A stretch of DNA of 37,766 bases from assembly GCF_006539525.1 (NCBI RefSeq), contig NZ_BJNE01000022.1:1-37766 (forward strand). Direction: 5' to 3'. Both the position numbers and the translations under genes were made by a program. Positions 7,293 to 15,213 of this stretch are shown here, in pieces. The notes below the pieces were generated by a model that saw only the letters and a program-made list of their open reading frames with translations, ran no database searches and was not told the DNA's origin. Within the stretch, counting starts at the first letter, position 1; each line of letters begins with the position of its first letter. Origin of the DNA: Glutamicibacter nicotianae (GTDB lineage Bacteria > Actinomycetota > Actinomycetes > Actinomycetales > Micrococcaceae).

Positions 7293-8717
7293 CTAGTTGG
7301 CGACGGTGTTTTCACGCACGATAGCCAGCACGGCATCGCGAATGGGCTCAATGATCTGCGCGGTGCGGCCCTCGCCGTTGAAACGCAGGTACGGTTCGGT
7401 GTTCGACGGGCGCAGATTGATCCACCAGCTGCCGTCGGCCGCCGAAATGGTCGTGCCGTCCATGGTCGTCACGTCCACGGGCTGGTCCTGGAAGTGGGAC
7501 ACCACGCGGGCGGTGGCTCCGGCCTTGTCCTCCACCTCGGAATTGATTTCACCGGTGGCAACGTACGGCTCGTATTCGGCGCCCAGCTCGGAGAGCGGCA
7601 GGTCTTGCCCGCCCAGGGCGGCCAGCACATGCATGGCGGCGAGCATCCCGGTATCGGCATTGTAGAAGTCGCGGAAGTAGTAGTGGGCCGAATGCTCGCC
7701 GCCGAAGACCGCGCCCTGGGCGGCCATCTCGGCCTTGATGAAGGAGTGTCCCACGCGGGTCATCACCGGGGTGCCGCCGGCCTTGGCGACGAATTCCGGC
7801 ACAGCCTTGGAGGTGATCAAGTTGTGGATGATCACCGGGGATTGTTCGCCGGCGGCCTGCACTCGCGCGATTTCGCGCACCGCAACCAGTGCGGTGATGG
7901 CCGAGGGGGACAGCGGCAGGCCGCGCTCGTCGATCACGAAGCAGCGGTCGGCATCGCCGTCGAATGCCAGGCCGAGGTCGGCGCCGTGCTCCAGCACCGC
8001 TGCCTGCAGGTCCTTGAGGTTCTCCGGTTCCAGCGGGTTGGCGGGGTGGTTGGGGAACGTGCCGTCCAGCTCGAAGTACAGCGGGATGATCTCCAGCGGC
8101 AACTCGGCCAGCACCGTGCCCCCGAGGACTGCAGGGGTGGTCATGCCGCCCATGCCATTGCCGACGTCCACCACGATCTTCAACGGGCGAATGGATGACA
8201 AGTCCACTAATTCCCGCAGGTAGGCTGCGTAGTCGGCCAGCACATCGCGTTCGCTGATGCTGCCCTGCGGGGCATCGCCGGAGACCGGCAGGCCCTCGTC
8301 CAGGTACTGCTGGGCAAGATCGCGAATGTCGAAAAGGCCGGTTGCCGAGGAAATCGGGCGGGCGCCGGCCTTGGACATCTTGATGCCGTTGTACTGGGCG
8401 GGATTGTGGCTTGCGGTGAAGACGACACCGGCGGCATTGAACTTGCCCGAGGCGAAATACAGCTCATCGGTGGAAATCAATCCGAGCATGACCACGTTGG
8501 CACCGCGGTAGGTGGCGCCGCGGGCGAAGGCCTGGGCGAATTCCGCGGAGGACGGACGCATATCGCCGCCAACCAGCACGTCCTTGCCGGACAGCGACAG
8601 CACGTCGACAAAGGCAGCGCCAATAGCTTCAATTGCTTCGGCATCCAGGGTCTCGCCGACCACGCCACGCACGTCGTAGGCCTTAAAGCTCTGATTCAGG
8701 TCAATCTGTTCACTCAC
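7293..8717 (-). CDS. manB: Phosphomannomutase/phosphoglucomutase
   Basis: This 474-aa alpha-D-phosphohexomutase interconverts mannose-6-phosphate and mannose-1-phosphate (and possibly the glucose forms), feeding GDP-mannose and glycan synthesis. All four family sites are present: phosphoserine loop TASHNP (Ser103), metal loop DGDADR (253-258), sugar-binding GEHSAHYYFRDF, and phosphate-binding RPSNTEPYLR near the C-terminus. The start is GTG 8717 with TAGGCT (8725-8730) ending 7 nt upstream, which suggests a leaderless mRNA. The short acidic protein follows in the same operon. Mannose versus glucose preference cannot be decided here. Confidence 0.93.
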   Translation of the reverse strand: MSEQIDLNQSFKAYDVRGVVGETLDAEAIEAIGAAFVDVLSLSGKDVLVGGDMRPSSAEFAQAFARGATYRGANVVMLGLISTDELYFASGKFNAAGVVFTASHNPAQYNGIKMSKAGARPISSATGLFDIRDLAQQYLDEGLPVSGDAPQGSISERDVLADYAAYLRELVDLSSIRPLKIVVDVGNGMGGMTTPAVLGGTVLAELPLEIIPLYFELDGTFPNHPANPLEPENLKDLQAAVLEHGADLGLAFDGDADRCFVIDERGLPLSPSAITALVAVREIARVQAAGEQSPVIIHNLITSKAVPEFVAKAGGTPVMTRVGHSFIKAEMAAQGAVFGGEHSAHYYFRDFYNADTGMLAAMHVLAALGGQDLPLSELGAEYEPYVATGEINSEVEDKAGATARVVSHFQDQPVDVTTMDGTTISAADGSWWINLRPSNTEPYLRFNGEGRTAQIIEPIRDAVLAIVRENTVAN

Positions 8718-8893
8718 GCCTTTCAGCCTACCGGCTAGGCCGATTCAAATCATTGAGATGCAGGCGAATCCAGGTGGGAAATGCCTAACATTTCTGCTGA
8801 TGGATCCTTGCCGCACCTCCGCCGGGCAGAGCCCATCCACAATCAGCGGGCGCCGCGAGCCAAATCGTAGGCGGGAACTGAAATACTGGAGGC

Positions 8894-11014
8894 ATGGATG
8901 GCTCAACGCAAGTGGATCTGAAAACGCTGGCACTGCAGAAGCTGCGCGCCCTGGTGCAAAACCCGGACGCGCAGTTCCATGACGGACAGTATGAAGCGAT
9001 CAGCGCGCTGGTGGCCCAGCGGCGCCGTGCACTCGTCGTCCAGCGCACCGGCTGGGGCAAATCCGCGGTGTACTTCATCGCTTCCCTGCTGCTGCGCGAA
9101 CAGGGCTACGGGCCAACACTGATCGTTTCGCCGCTGCTGGCCCTGATGCGCGACCAGGTCGCGGCCGCGGAGCGTGCGGGCGTCCGCGCCGCGGCCATCA
9201 ACTCGGCCAACGTGCTCGAATGGCGCGAGATTCTCGAAAAGCTGCAGCGCAATGAGCTCGATGTGCTGCTGGTATCCCCGGAGCGCTTGAACAATCCATC
9301 CTTCCGCGAGCAGCAGTTGCCGATGCTGATGCAGCGCCTGGGCCTGCTGGTGATCGACGAAGCGCACTGCATTTCTGACTGGGGCCACGATTTCCGTCCC
9401 GACTACCGCCGCATCCGGGATCTGATTGCCCGGTTGCCCCAGGGCCTGCCGGTGCTGGCGACTACCGCCACCGCGAACAGCCGAGTCGTCCAGGATGTGG
9501 CCGAACAGCTGGCCGGAGGCACCGAAGAGGTCTTCACGCTGCGCGGCACCCTGGCCCGCGACTCGCTGCGCCTGGGTGTCCTGCGCCTGGCTTCGCCGCG
9601 GATGCAGTTGGCCTGGCTGCTCAGCCACATCGAGGACTTCAAGGGCTCGGGGATCATCTACACCCTGACGGTTTCTGGCGCAGAGGATATTGCCCGACTG
9701 CTCAAGGACGCCGGGCACGAAGTTGCCGCGTACACCGGACGCACCGATCTGGAAGAACGCGAACGCCTTGAGCAGGCGTTGAAGAACAATGAAGTGAAAG
9801 CGCTGATCGCCACCAGCGCCTTGGGCATGGGCTTCGATAAGCCGGACCTCGGCTTCGTGCTGCACGTCGGTGCGCCCAGCTCGCCGGTGGCCTACTACCA
9901 GCAGGTGGGCCGTGCCGGACGTGGAAGCGTCAACGCGGATGTGCTGCTGCTGCCCGGGCCCGACGACTCGGAAATCTGGGAATACTTCGCCACCAGCTCC
10001 ATGCCGGACCAAGAGCGTGCCACCCAGGTGCTCGAGGCCCTGGCCAAGGCCGACGGGGCGATGAGTGTCCCGGCGTTGGAAAGCGCGGTGAACCTTCGGC
10101 GCTCGCCGCTTGAGCTGCTGCTGAAGGTCCTGGCGGTGGACGGCGCAGTGGAGCGCGTGGCTGGCGGCTGGATGCGCACGGACATGCCGTGGACCTATGA
10201 TGCCGATCGCTACAAGCGGGTGGCGCAGAGCCGGGTCCATGAGCAGAACCTCATGGTCAGCTATGAGAACACGCGTGGCTGCCGCATGCAGTTCCTGACC
10301 GATGCGTTGGATGACCCGCAGTCCGCGCCGTGCGGCCGGTGCGACAACTGCGCCGGCGTGTGGTTCGACGACCATATTCCCGACGACTCCAAGGACAGTG
10401 CGCAGGCGGCCTTGGGCCGGGTGGGTGTGCCTATCGAGCCGCGCAAGCTGTACCCCTCCGGACTGGATCGGCTGGGCTACGCGCTCAAAGGCAAGATCCC
10501 TGTTGACGAGCAGGTGGCCATGGGCCGTGCGCTGGCCCGGTTGACCGACCTCGGCTGGGGCAACCGCTTGCGCCAGATCTTCGCCGACCCTGCCGACAAC
10601 CCGATCGACAAGGCGATGTTCGAGGCCTGCATCAAGGTGCTGGCCGAATGGAACTGGGAGGAACGCCCGGTGGGTGTGGTGGCCATGCCATCGAATAAGC
10701 GCCCCCAGCTGATCACCTCGCTGGCCCAAGGCCTGGCCGAAGTAGGTCGGCTGCGCTATCTGGGCCAGCTCGAATATCGCGGTCCCGGACCGCAGAACGG
10801 TCCCGGAGGAAACTCGGCTTTCCGCGTTGCCGCGGTAGCTGATGCGTTCGAACTTCCAACCCAGCTTGAACAGCTCATTGCCAATGCTCCAGGGCCGGTG
10901 CTGCTCGTTGACGACCTGGTCGATTCGCGGTGGTCTATCGCGATGGCTGGACGGGCCTTGAGGATCGCCGGCGCTCCGGGTGTCATGCCTTTCACTTTGG
11001 GCGTAGCTGGGTAA
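8894..11014 (+). CDS. recQ: RecQ-family ATP-dependent DNA helicase with PRTase-like C-terminus
   Basis: The 706-aa superfamily-2 helicase has Walker A QRTGWGKS (50-57), the DEAH box (155-158) followed by CISDWGHDFRPDYRR, helicase motif III TTATA, and motif VI QQVGRAGRG. A RecQ-type zinc site is formed by Cys463, Cys480, Cys483 and Cys486. No HRDC domain is visible. Instead the last 130 residues end in VLLVDDLVDSRWS (669-681), which resembles the PRPP-binding loop of type I phosphoribosyltransferases. It should unwind DNA during recombination or repair; the tail's role is unknown. The start is ATG 8894; GGAGG is too close to it to be a normal ribosome binding site, so the start is slightly uncertain. 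Confidence 0.92.
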   Translation: MDGSTQVDLKTLALQKLRALVQNPDAQFHDGQYEAISALVAQRRRALVVQRTGWGKSAVYFIASLLLREQGYGPTLIVSPLLALMRDQVAAAERAGVRAAAINSANVLEWREILEKLQRNELDVLLVSPERLNNPSFREQQLPMLMQRLGLLVIDEAHCISDWGHDFRPDYRRIRDLIARLPQGLPVLATTATANSRVVQDVAEQLAGGTEEVFTLRGTLARDSLRLGVLRLASPRMQLAWLLSHIEDFKGSGIIYTLTVSGAEDIARLLKDAGHEVAAYTGRTDLEERERLEQALKNNEVKALIATSALGMGFDKPDLGFVLHVGAPSSPVAYYQQVGRAGRGSVNADVLLLPGPDDSEIWEYFATSSMPDQERATQVLEALAKADGAMSVPALESAVNLRRSPLELLLKVLAVDGAVERVAGGWMRTDMPWTYDADRYKRVAQSRVHEQNLMVSYENTRGCRMQFLTDALDDPQSAPCGRCDNCAGVWFDDHIPDDSKDSAQAALGRVGVPIEPRKLYPSGLDRLGYALKGKIPVDEQVAMGRALARLTDLGWGNRLRQIFADPADNPIDKAMFEACIKVLAEWNWEERPVGVVAMPSNKRPQLITSLAQGLAEVGRLRYLGQLEYRGPGPQNGPGGNSAFRVAAVADAFELPTQLEQLIANAPGPVLLVDDLVDSRWSIAMAGRALRIAGAPGVMPFTLGVAG

Positions 11015-11044
11015 TCGCACAGTTAAACAAAGTAGTCTGGAAGC

Positions 11045-11959
11045 ATGGAATTTCTCATCTGGCTCGTTGTCCTCATTGCAGTGATTGCCCTGGGCTACTT
11101 CGGTCTGCAAGCGCTTCGCAAGAAGAACACTGCGCAAATCGCGCAGGCGATTTCCCGTGAGGCGGCACAGGCCGCGAACGCGAGACTAGATGATGCTTCC
11201 CGCAATTCGGTGTACCGCAATTTGGCCAAGGGCGACATCATGGGCGCGGTCAAGGACTTCCGCGAGGCTACCGGCGACTCGGTCAAGAATTGCGTGATCG
11301 CAGTCCGCAGCCTCGACAAGTACCCGCAGACTGCCCCTGCCAAGGAAATACCGAACGATGATACCGAGCTCAAGGCCCTGGGCGAGAAGCTCGAAGCCCA
11401 AGTTGAACGCGAAGATCGAGAAGCGGCGGCAACTGCCGCTGCCGAGTCAGCGCCAGCATCGGCCGATGATCCCTGGGTTGTTCCCCAGGAATGGAGCGAG
11501 CAGTTCAGTTCCCTCCAGGAACCCAGTGCCACGCATTTCAAGATGGCATTTGAGCTTGATGGCGAGAGTCGCGAGTTTTCCAGCGAGCAGCTGCCGCCCA
11601 ATGAATACGACCAGCTGTTCTCGATGCTGCGGGATTCCAACTTTGAAGCAGCGGCAAAGATTCTCCACGGCTATACGGACCTGCCGGTCGAGGATTTGGA
11701 ACGCATGATCTCCACATCCCCAATGTCTGGCGCGAACGCCACCGGGAATGTCGCAGACTTCCGTTTTGAAGGCCAGGGACCGGATGGCCCTGTGCATTTT
11801 GATGCTGCCGAGCTTCCGGAAGCTGAACGCGAAGCGCTCTTCGATGCCATCGCAGATACCGATCTGGAACGGATGTCGGAAATTATCGTCCGCCATACGT
11901 CGTTGCCGGAAGATATCGTGCAGAACATGCTGCGGACTTTCGTGAAGCGCGAGGATTAG
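11045..11959 (+). CDS. Membrane-anchored protein with three L7/L12-CTD-like helical units
   Basis: This is a 304-aa protein with one N-terminal membrane segment (residues 2-22) followed by basic LRKKN, so the bulk is probably cytosolic. Residues 63-89 (GDIMGAVKDFREATGDSVKN..) resemble the helix-turn-helix of the ribosomal L7/L12 C-terminal domain. Residues 164-224 and 238-298 are an internal duplication, each ending in a similar unit (FEAAAKILHGYTDLPVEDL; LERMSEIIVRHTSLPEDIV). An Ala/Glu-rich linker (115-145) separates the first unit from the duplication. TAGTCT (11033-11038) ends 6 nt before ATG, suggesting a leaderless transcript. It lies 30 bp after recQ. I do not recognise a named function. 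Confidence 0.8.
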   Translation: MEFLIWLVVLIAVIALGYFGLQALRKKNTAQIAQAISREAAQAANARLDDASRNSVYRNLAKGDIMGAVKDFREATGDSVKNCVIAVRSLDKYPQTAPAKEIPNDDTELKALGEKLEAQVEREDREAAATAAAESAPASADDPWVVPQEWSEQFSSLQEPSATHFKMAFELDGESREFSSEQLPPNEYDQLFSMLRDSNFEAAAKILHGYTDLPVEDLERMISTSPMSGANATGNVADFRFEGQGPDGPVHFDAAELPEAEREALFDAIADTDLERMSEIIVRHTSLPEDIVQNMLRTFVKRED

Positions 11960-12509
11960 CAGCGGCAATCCAGTGACGTTGGATGGTCAGCCATTTGCGC
12001 CCCCGACTGGACCGGCAACTGGCCGAAGTCGACGCGGTGTGCTCGCCCGTTCGCGTTTTCTGCTCGCAAGCTATTGGCACTGCAGGTCAGTGCGACGGCG
12101 AAAAAGAACGTCACCGCAATCAGGCCGGCGCTTCGGGTGATTGCTTCTAGTGCCCTAGGATGCCCAACGTGTACTTGTGCCCGGGTGGCGCATGGACGTG
12201 CCTAAGGCGCGCCAAACGACTGTTAGCGATTCCCAGAGCATGTTTGCCGAAACGGACCACTTTACGAAATGCTGGTCAACTTTCAATGCGCCAGTCGGGA
12301 ATTTTCTTCGTTAAGCAGGCAACCCGCCAGTTTTGGGGGAGACTGACGGGCTTCACCATTTCGAGGTCGCGTTTGGGGGCTGCGAACTCGATGCCTGACT
12401 GGTGATTCTTTGATTGGCATAAGCCAATGGCAACTGTAATACCAGAAGAGCAAAATTAGAAGTGGAACGAAGAAATTAAATACTTTTCCCAGTTTGAAAA
12501 ATTGCTAGG

Positions 12510-12539
12510 CGTTAAAGGTTTAACGACGTATTCTAGGCT
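12510..12539 (+). promoter_or_regulatory. Dyad and promoter-like boxes in the gap
   Basis: The perfect inverted repeat CGTTAAAGGTTTAACG (12510-12525) is followed by TATTCT (12529-12534) and TAGGCT (12534-12539), both -10-like. TTAAAG within the dyad is 16 bp before TAGGCT. This looks like an operator overlapping a promoter that reads toward the hairpins. Confidence 0.4.
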
Positions 12540-12545
12540 TAGGTT

Positions 12546-12661
12546 TCACGCTGGGCAATCGTTTTTGGGGAATCGAAAGTCCTTGAAGAAACAGAATGGG
12601 GATTCTGTTTCTTGGCGCAAAACTCGCACCTGGCCCCCGCTGATGCATCATCAGCGGGGGC
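12546..12661 (+). ncRNA. Candidate small RNA with two hairpins
   Basis: A transcript from the TAGGCT box would start near 12546 and contain a perfect 10-bp hairpin with GGGG loop (12588-12597 with 12602-12611) and end in a 13-bp GC-rich hairpin (12633-12661). A 15-codon frame starts at ATG 12596 within the first hairpin and stops at 12643 in the second, which could be a leader peptide or chance. No plus-strand gene follows before the tRNA. Existence as an RNA is inference from structure alone. Confidence 0.35.
12633..12661. terminator. Strong GC-rich hairpin in the gap
   Basis: The 13-bp perfect stem GCCCCCGCTGATG (12633-12645 with 12649-12661) has a 3-nt loop. The plus strand continues TGGACTAATTTAAA and the minus strand AGGTGCGAGTTTTG, so neither side has a classical U tract. 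Confidence 0.55.
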
Positions 12662-12885
12662 TGGACTAATTTAAACAGCAAATCTTGTGGCCAATATAGG
12701 CTTCCGCATGGCATTTAGTTGATGTCGAATGACGGTGAATTGAACTGCACCGGTTGTTCTCCATCTGGCCCTGCATTGGGTGTGGCCAAGCGGTGTTGAG
12801 TATTTCTCGCGGTTCGCTACGAAAACAGCATGGAGAAGTATTCCGACTGTTTTGACCCACGGGTCTTATCCTTGACCTGGAAACG

Positions 12886-12915
12886 AAAAAACCCCTAGTT
12901 GACTAGGGGTTTTTT
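12886..12915 (-). terminator. Terminator of tRNA-Ser(GCT)
   Basis: The stem CCCCTAG/CTAGGGG is flanked by A6/T6 (12886-12898 with 12903-12915) with a TTGA loop on the plus strand. The U tract on the minus strand makes it a textbook terminator immediately after the tRNA. Confidence 0.93.
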
Positions 12916-13006
12916 GGCGGACACGGGGGGATTTGAACCCCCGGTCGAGTTTTAGCCCGACCCTTCATTAGCAGTGAAGTCCATTCGGCCGCTCTGGCAC
13001 GTGTCC
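12915..13006 (-). tRNA. tRNA-Ser(GCT)
   Basis: The minus strand gives a class II tRNA with acceptor GGACACG/CGTGTCC, anticodon loop CTGCTAA (anticodon GCT, serine AGC/AGU), a long variable arm, and T loop TTCAAAT. The discriminator is G, and CCA is encoded at 12917-12915. Confidence 0.96.
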
Positions 13007-13029
13007 ATCCGCTGTTTCCAGCAGAATCT

Positions 13030-13059
13030 AGCCTACCTGAAGATGGGTGCGTGTTCCAA
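13030..13059 (-). promoter_or_regulatory. Promoter of tRNA-Ser(GCT)
   Basis: On the minus strand TTGGAA (13054-13059) is 18 bp before TAGGCT (13030-13035), which lies 24 nt before the tRNA 5' end. Confidence 0.6.
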
Positions 13060-13069
13060 AACGAGAGAG

Positions 13070-15157
13070 CTAACGCACCTGTCGCCACAGGAATTCGTAG
13101 CTGGTCGCCAGCATTTTCGCGGTGGACTCGTTGTCCGTTGAGCCGGCATGGCCGCCGTCCTGCGGCTCGTGGTACCTGACGTTGCCAATGCCCAGATCCA
13201 TCATCTTCGCTGCCATGATGCGTGCCTGCGATGGACCTACACGGTCATCGGACGTCGTGGTCCAAATCAATGAGGCCGGATAGTCATCGACTCGATGAGG
13301 CTGATCGGTGAGCCGATGGACGGGGGAGAAGGTCCGCAGGAAGTCCCAGTCCCCGGGAACCTCCGGATCGCCATACTCGGCAATCCAGGAGTGGCCGGCC
13401 GCCAACTGGGTATAGCGCTGCATGTCCAAAAGCGGAACGCCGCAGGAGATTGCGCCGAACAAGTGCGGGTAGCCGGCGATCATGTTGCCCATGAGCAATC
13501 CGCCATTGGACCGGCCGGTGGCAGCCAAATGCGCTCGGGAGGTTACCCCGCGGGCCACAAGGTCTTGGGCGATGGCGGCGAAGTCCTCATAGGCGCGATG
13601 GCGCTTTTCACGAAGCGCCGCACGATGCCAAGCTGGGCCGTACTCGCCACCACCACGGATGTTCGTCATGACGTATACCGGCTTGCGGCCGTCATCGGTG
13701 CGGCGCGATAGCCACCCGGTGCCCATCGCCGCTGCGTAGCCGGGCGTCATGCTGTGCTGGAAACCGCCGTAGCCATCCATCAGTACCGGGTTCTTCCCGT
13801 CGTGCACCAGATCAGCTGCCGCGACCTGGAAATAGGGAACCCTGGTTCCGTCCGCGGATGTCGCGAAGTGCTGGGTGACTTCAAAACCGTCGGCATCGAA
13901 ACGATCCGGTGATTTCTTCACAACTTCTGCCTGGGCGCCGACAGTGCCGCGCAACAGGGTCGTCGGGGTGATGAAGCCGGTGATGGTCATCCAATAGTCA
14001 TCGCCGTGCGCCGGATCTTCATCGTCAACAGCTCCCACCGAGACGCTGAGCATTGGATCCTCCAACGGCATGTTGGACTGGCTGAACTGGTCTGCCAGAT
14101 CGATGATGCGCACCTGCGAAGCCACGTCGTGCAAGACGGTGAGCAACAGGTAATTGGCGGTGAAGCTCAGTGACTCCAGAGCCGTGTGCGCATCCGGGGT
14201 GAATAGGACCTTCTCGATGCTGCCGGACTCTAGGAATGCGTCCAACCGGGCGATGGCCAATGAACCGGCAGCGATCTGCTGGCCTTGGTGTTCCCATTGG
14301 GTTTGCGGGGCAAAAAGGACCCACTGCCGGTGGAGGCTCACCTGCACATCGGTTGGTACATCGATCCGATGGTGTTCCCCATCGATGAAGACCCCGGCAG
14401 TGGAATTGTAGAAGTCGATGGCGTCGGTGGTGACGATTCGTTCGAATCCGGGAGTCGAGTCGTAGTAGCCGAATGCTGCGACATGTTCCTTGTCGACTTC
14501 GAAGAGAATTGGGGCTTGTTCAATTTCCATGCCGCGGCTGAGCCGCCGCAAGGTGTTCGCGTAGGTTGAACGGGTGGTGTATTGCTCGCTGCTTGCGGAA
14601 CCGACCAGCAAGGTATCGCGGTCAATCCACGAGGCCTGGGTCTTCGCAACAGGAAGGTCGAATCCGTCGGGAACAAAGCTCTTGGACGTCAGATCGAATT
14701 CGCGAATGCGTACTTGGTCGCCGCCGTCAGGGCTCAAACGAAGCAGCGCACGCTCATACGTATCACCGGAGGCGGGCCGCAGCAGTGCTGAACCAGCGAA
14801 ATGCCATTCGTGGCCTTCCTGCCGCGCATGCAGGTCAAGATCCAGCAGCACTTCCCACTGCGGGTTGTCGCTGAGGTAGGAATCCCAAGTGGTGCGGCGC
14901 CACAGCCCAAGGCGATGGGCCGAGTCGCGCCAGAAGTTGTAGTAGTGCTCGCCGCGCTTGGTCACCATCGGAATGCGGTCCTGGGCATCGAGAACCGTCT
15001 TGATCCGCTGCGCATTTGCGTGGAACGTGCCGTCGTAGAGTTCAGACTCTGTGCGCTGGGTCTGGTTCCGCACCCATTCGAGTGCCGTTTCGTCGTGGAT
15101 TCCTTCAAGCCAGGAATATGGATCGGTGCTTGCAACCTCAGAAACATGCTCAGTCAT
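13070..15157 (-). CDS. Prolyl oligopeptidase family serine peptidase (S9)
   Basis: This 695-aa protein has the two-domain S9A architecture: an N-terminal segment SWLEGIHDETALEWVRNQ, a beta-propeller region, then the hydrolase domain. The nucleophile motif GRSNGGLLM holds Ser550, DDRVGP supplies the catalytic Asp, and GGHAGS supplies His670; this spacing matches classical prolyl oligopeptidases (about 700 aa). There is no signal peptide, so it is probably cytosolic and cleaves short proline-containing peptides. I chose ATG 15157 over ATG 15163 because TAGACT (15164-15169) ends 6 nt upstream, fitting a leaderless mRNA; the alternative adds two residues. It is divergent from the FAD-binding protein gene. 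Confidence 0.93.
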   Translation of the reverse strand: MTEHVSEVASTDPYSWLEGIHDETALEWVRNQTQRTESELYDGTFHANAQRIKTVLDAQDRIPMVTKRGEHYYNFWRDSAHRLGLWRRTTWDSYLSDNPQWEVLLDLDLHARQEGHEWHFAGSALLRPASGDTYERALLRLSPDGGDQVRIREFDLTSKSFVPDGFDLPVAKTQASWIDRDTLLVGSASSEQYTTRSTYANTLRRLSRGMEIEQAPILFEVDKEHVAAFGYYDSTPGFERIVTTDAIDFYNSTAGVFIDGEHHRIDVPTDVQVSLHRQWVLFAPQTQWEHQGQQIAAGSLAIARLDAFLESGSIEKVLFTPDAHTALESLSFTANYLLLTVLHDVASQVRIIDLADQFSQSNMPLEDPMLSVSVGAVDDEDPAHGDDYWMTITGFITPTTLLRGTVGAQAEVVKKSPDRFDADGFEVTQHFATSADGTRVPYFQVAAADLVHDGKNPVLMDGYGGFQHSMTPGYAAAMGTGWLSRRTDDGRKPVYVMTNIRGGGEYGPAWHRAALREKRHRAYEDFAAIAQDLVARGVTSRAHLAATGRSNGGLLMGNMIAGYPHLFGAISCGVPLLDMQRYTQLAAGHSWIAEYGDPEVPGDWDFLRTFSPVHRLTDQPHRVDDYPASLIWTTTSDDRVGPSQARIMAAKMMDLGIGNVRYHEPQDGGHAGSTDNESTAKMLATSYEFLWRQVR

Positions 15158-15213
15158 GGCCATAGTCTATGCGCCTGGCCCATGACGTGGTCCAAAGGTA
15201 ATAACCTAGAGAA

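Larger units (their letters stand above)
11960..12914. other. 955-bp intergenic stretch without a convincing gene
   Basis: Base composition is visibly more AT-rich from about 12420 to 12620 than in the neighbouring genes. It holds an open minus-strand frame without a start codon at 11956-12208 that encodes a signal-peptide-like segment, another at 12276-12455, a 40-codon plus-strand frame at 12192-12314 without a good ribosome binding site, a dyad with promoter-like boxes at 12510-12539, and two strong hairpins (12588-12611 and 12633-12661). The rest, 12680-12880, shows nothing I can name. It may contain decayed genes plus one RNA gene. Confidence 0.6.

Noticed and set aside
4951-8198. Plus-strand open frames opposite hmp and manB
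   Set aside because: Both are mirror frames of well-identified minus-strand genes.
8903-11137. 744-codon open frame antisense to recQ
   Set aside because: It lies opposite an intact helicase with all its motifs, and its His/Arg/Gln-rich translation is typical of an antisense frame in high-GC DNA.
12192-12314. 40-codon plus-strand frame in the large gap
   Set aside because: It has an ATG but no convincing ribosome binding site, promoter or similarity to a known protein; kept only as a remark in the gap entry.
12596-12643. 15-codon leader peptide in the candidate RNA
   Set aside because: The ribosome binding site is poor and no regulated gene follows, so I did not list it as a coding feature.
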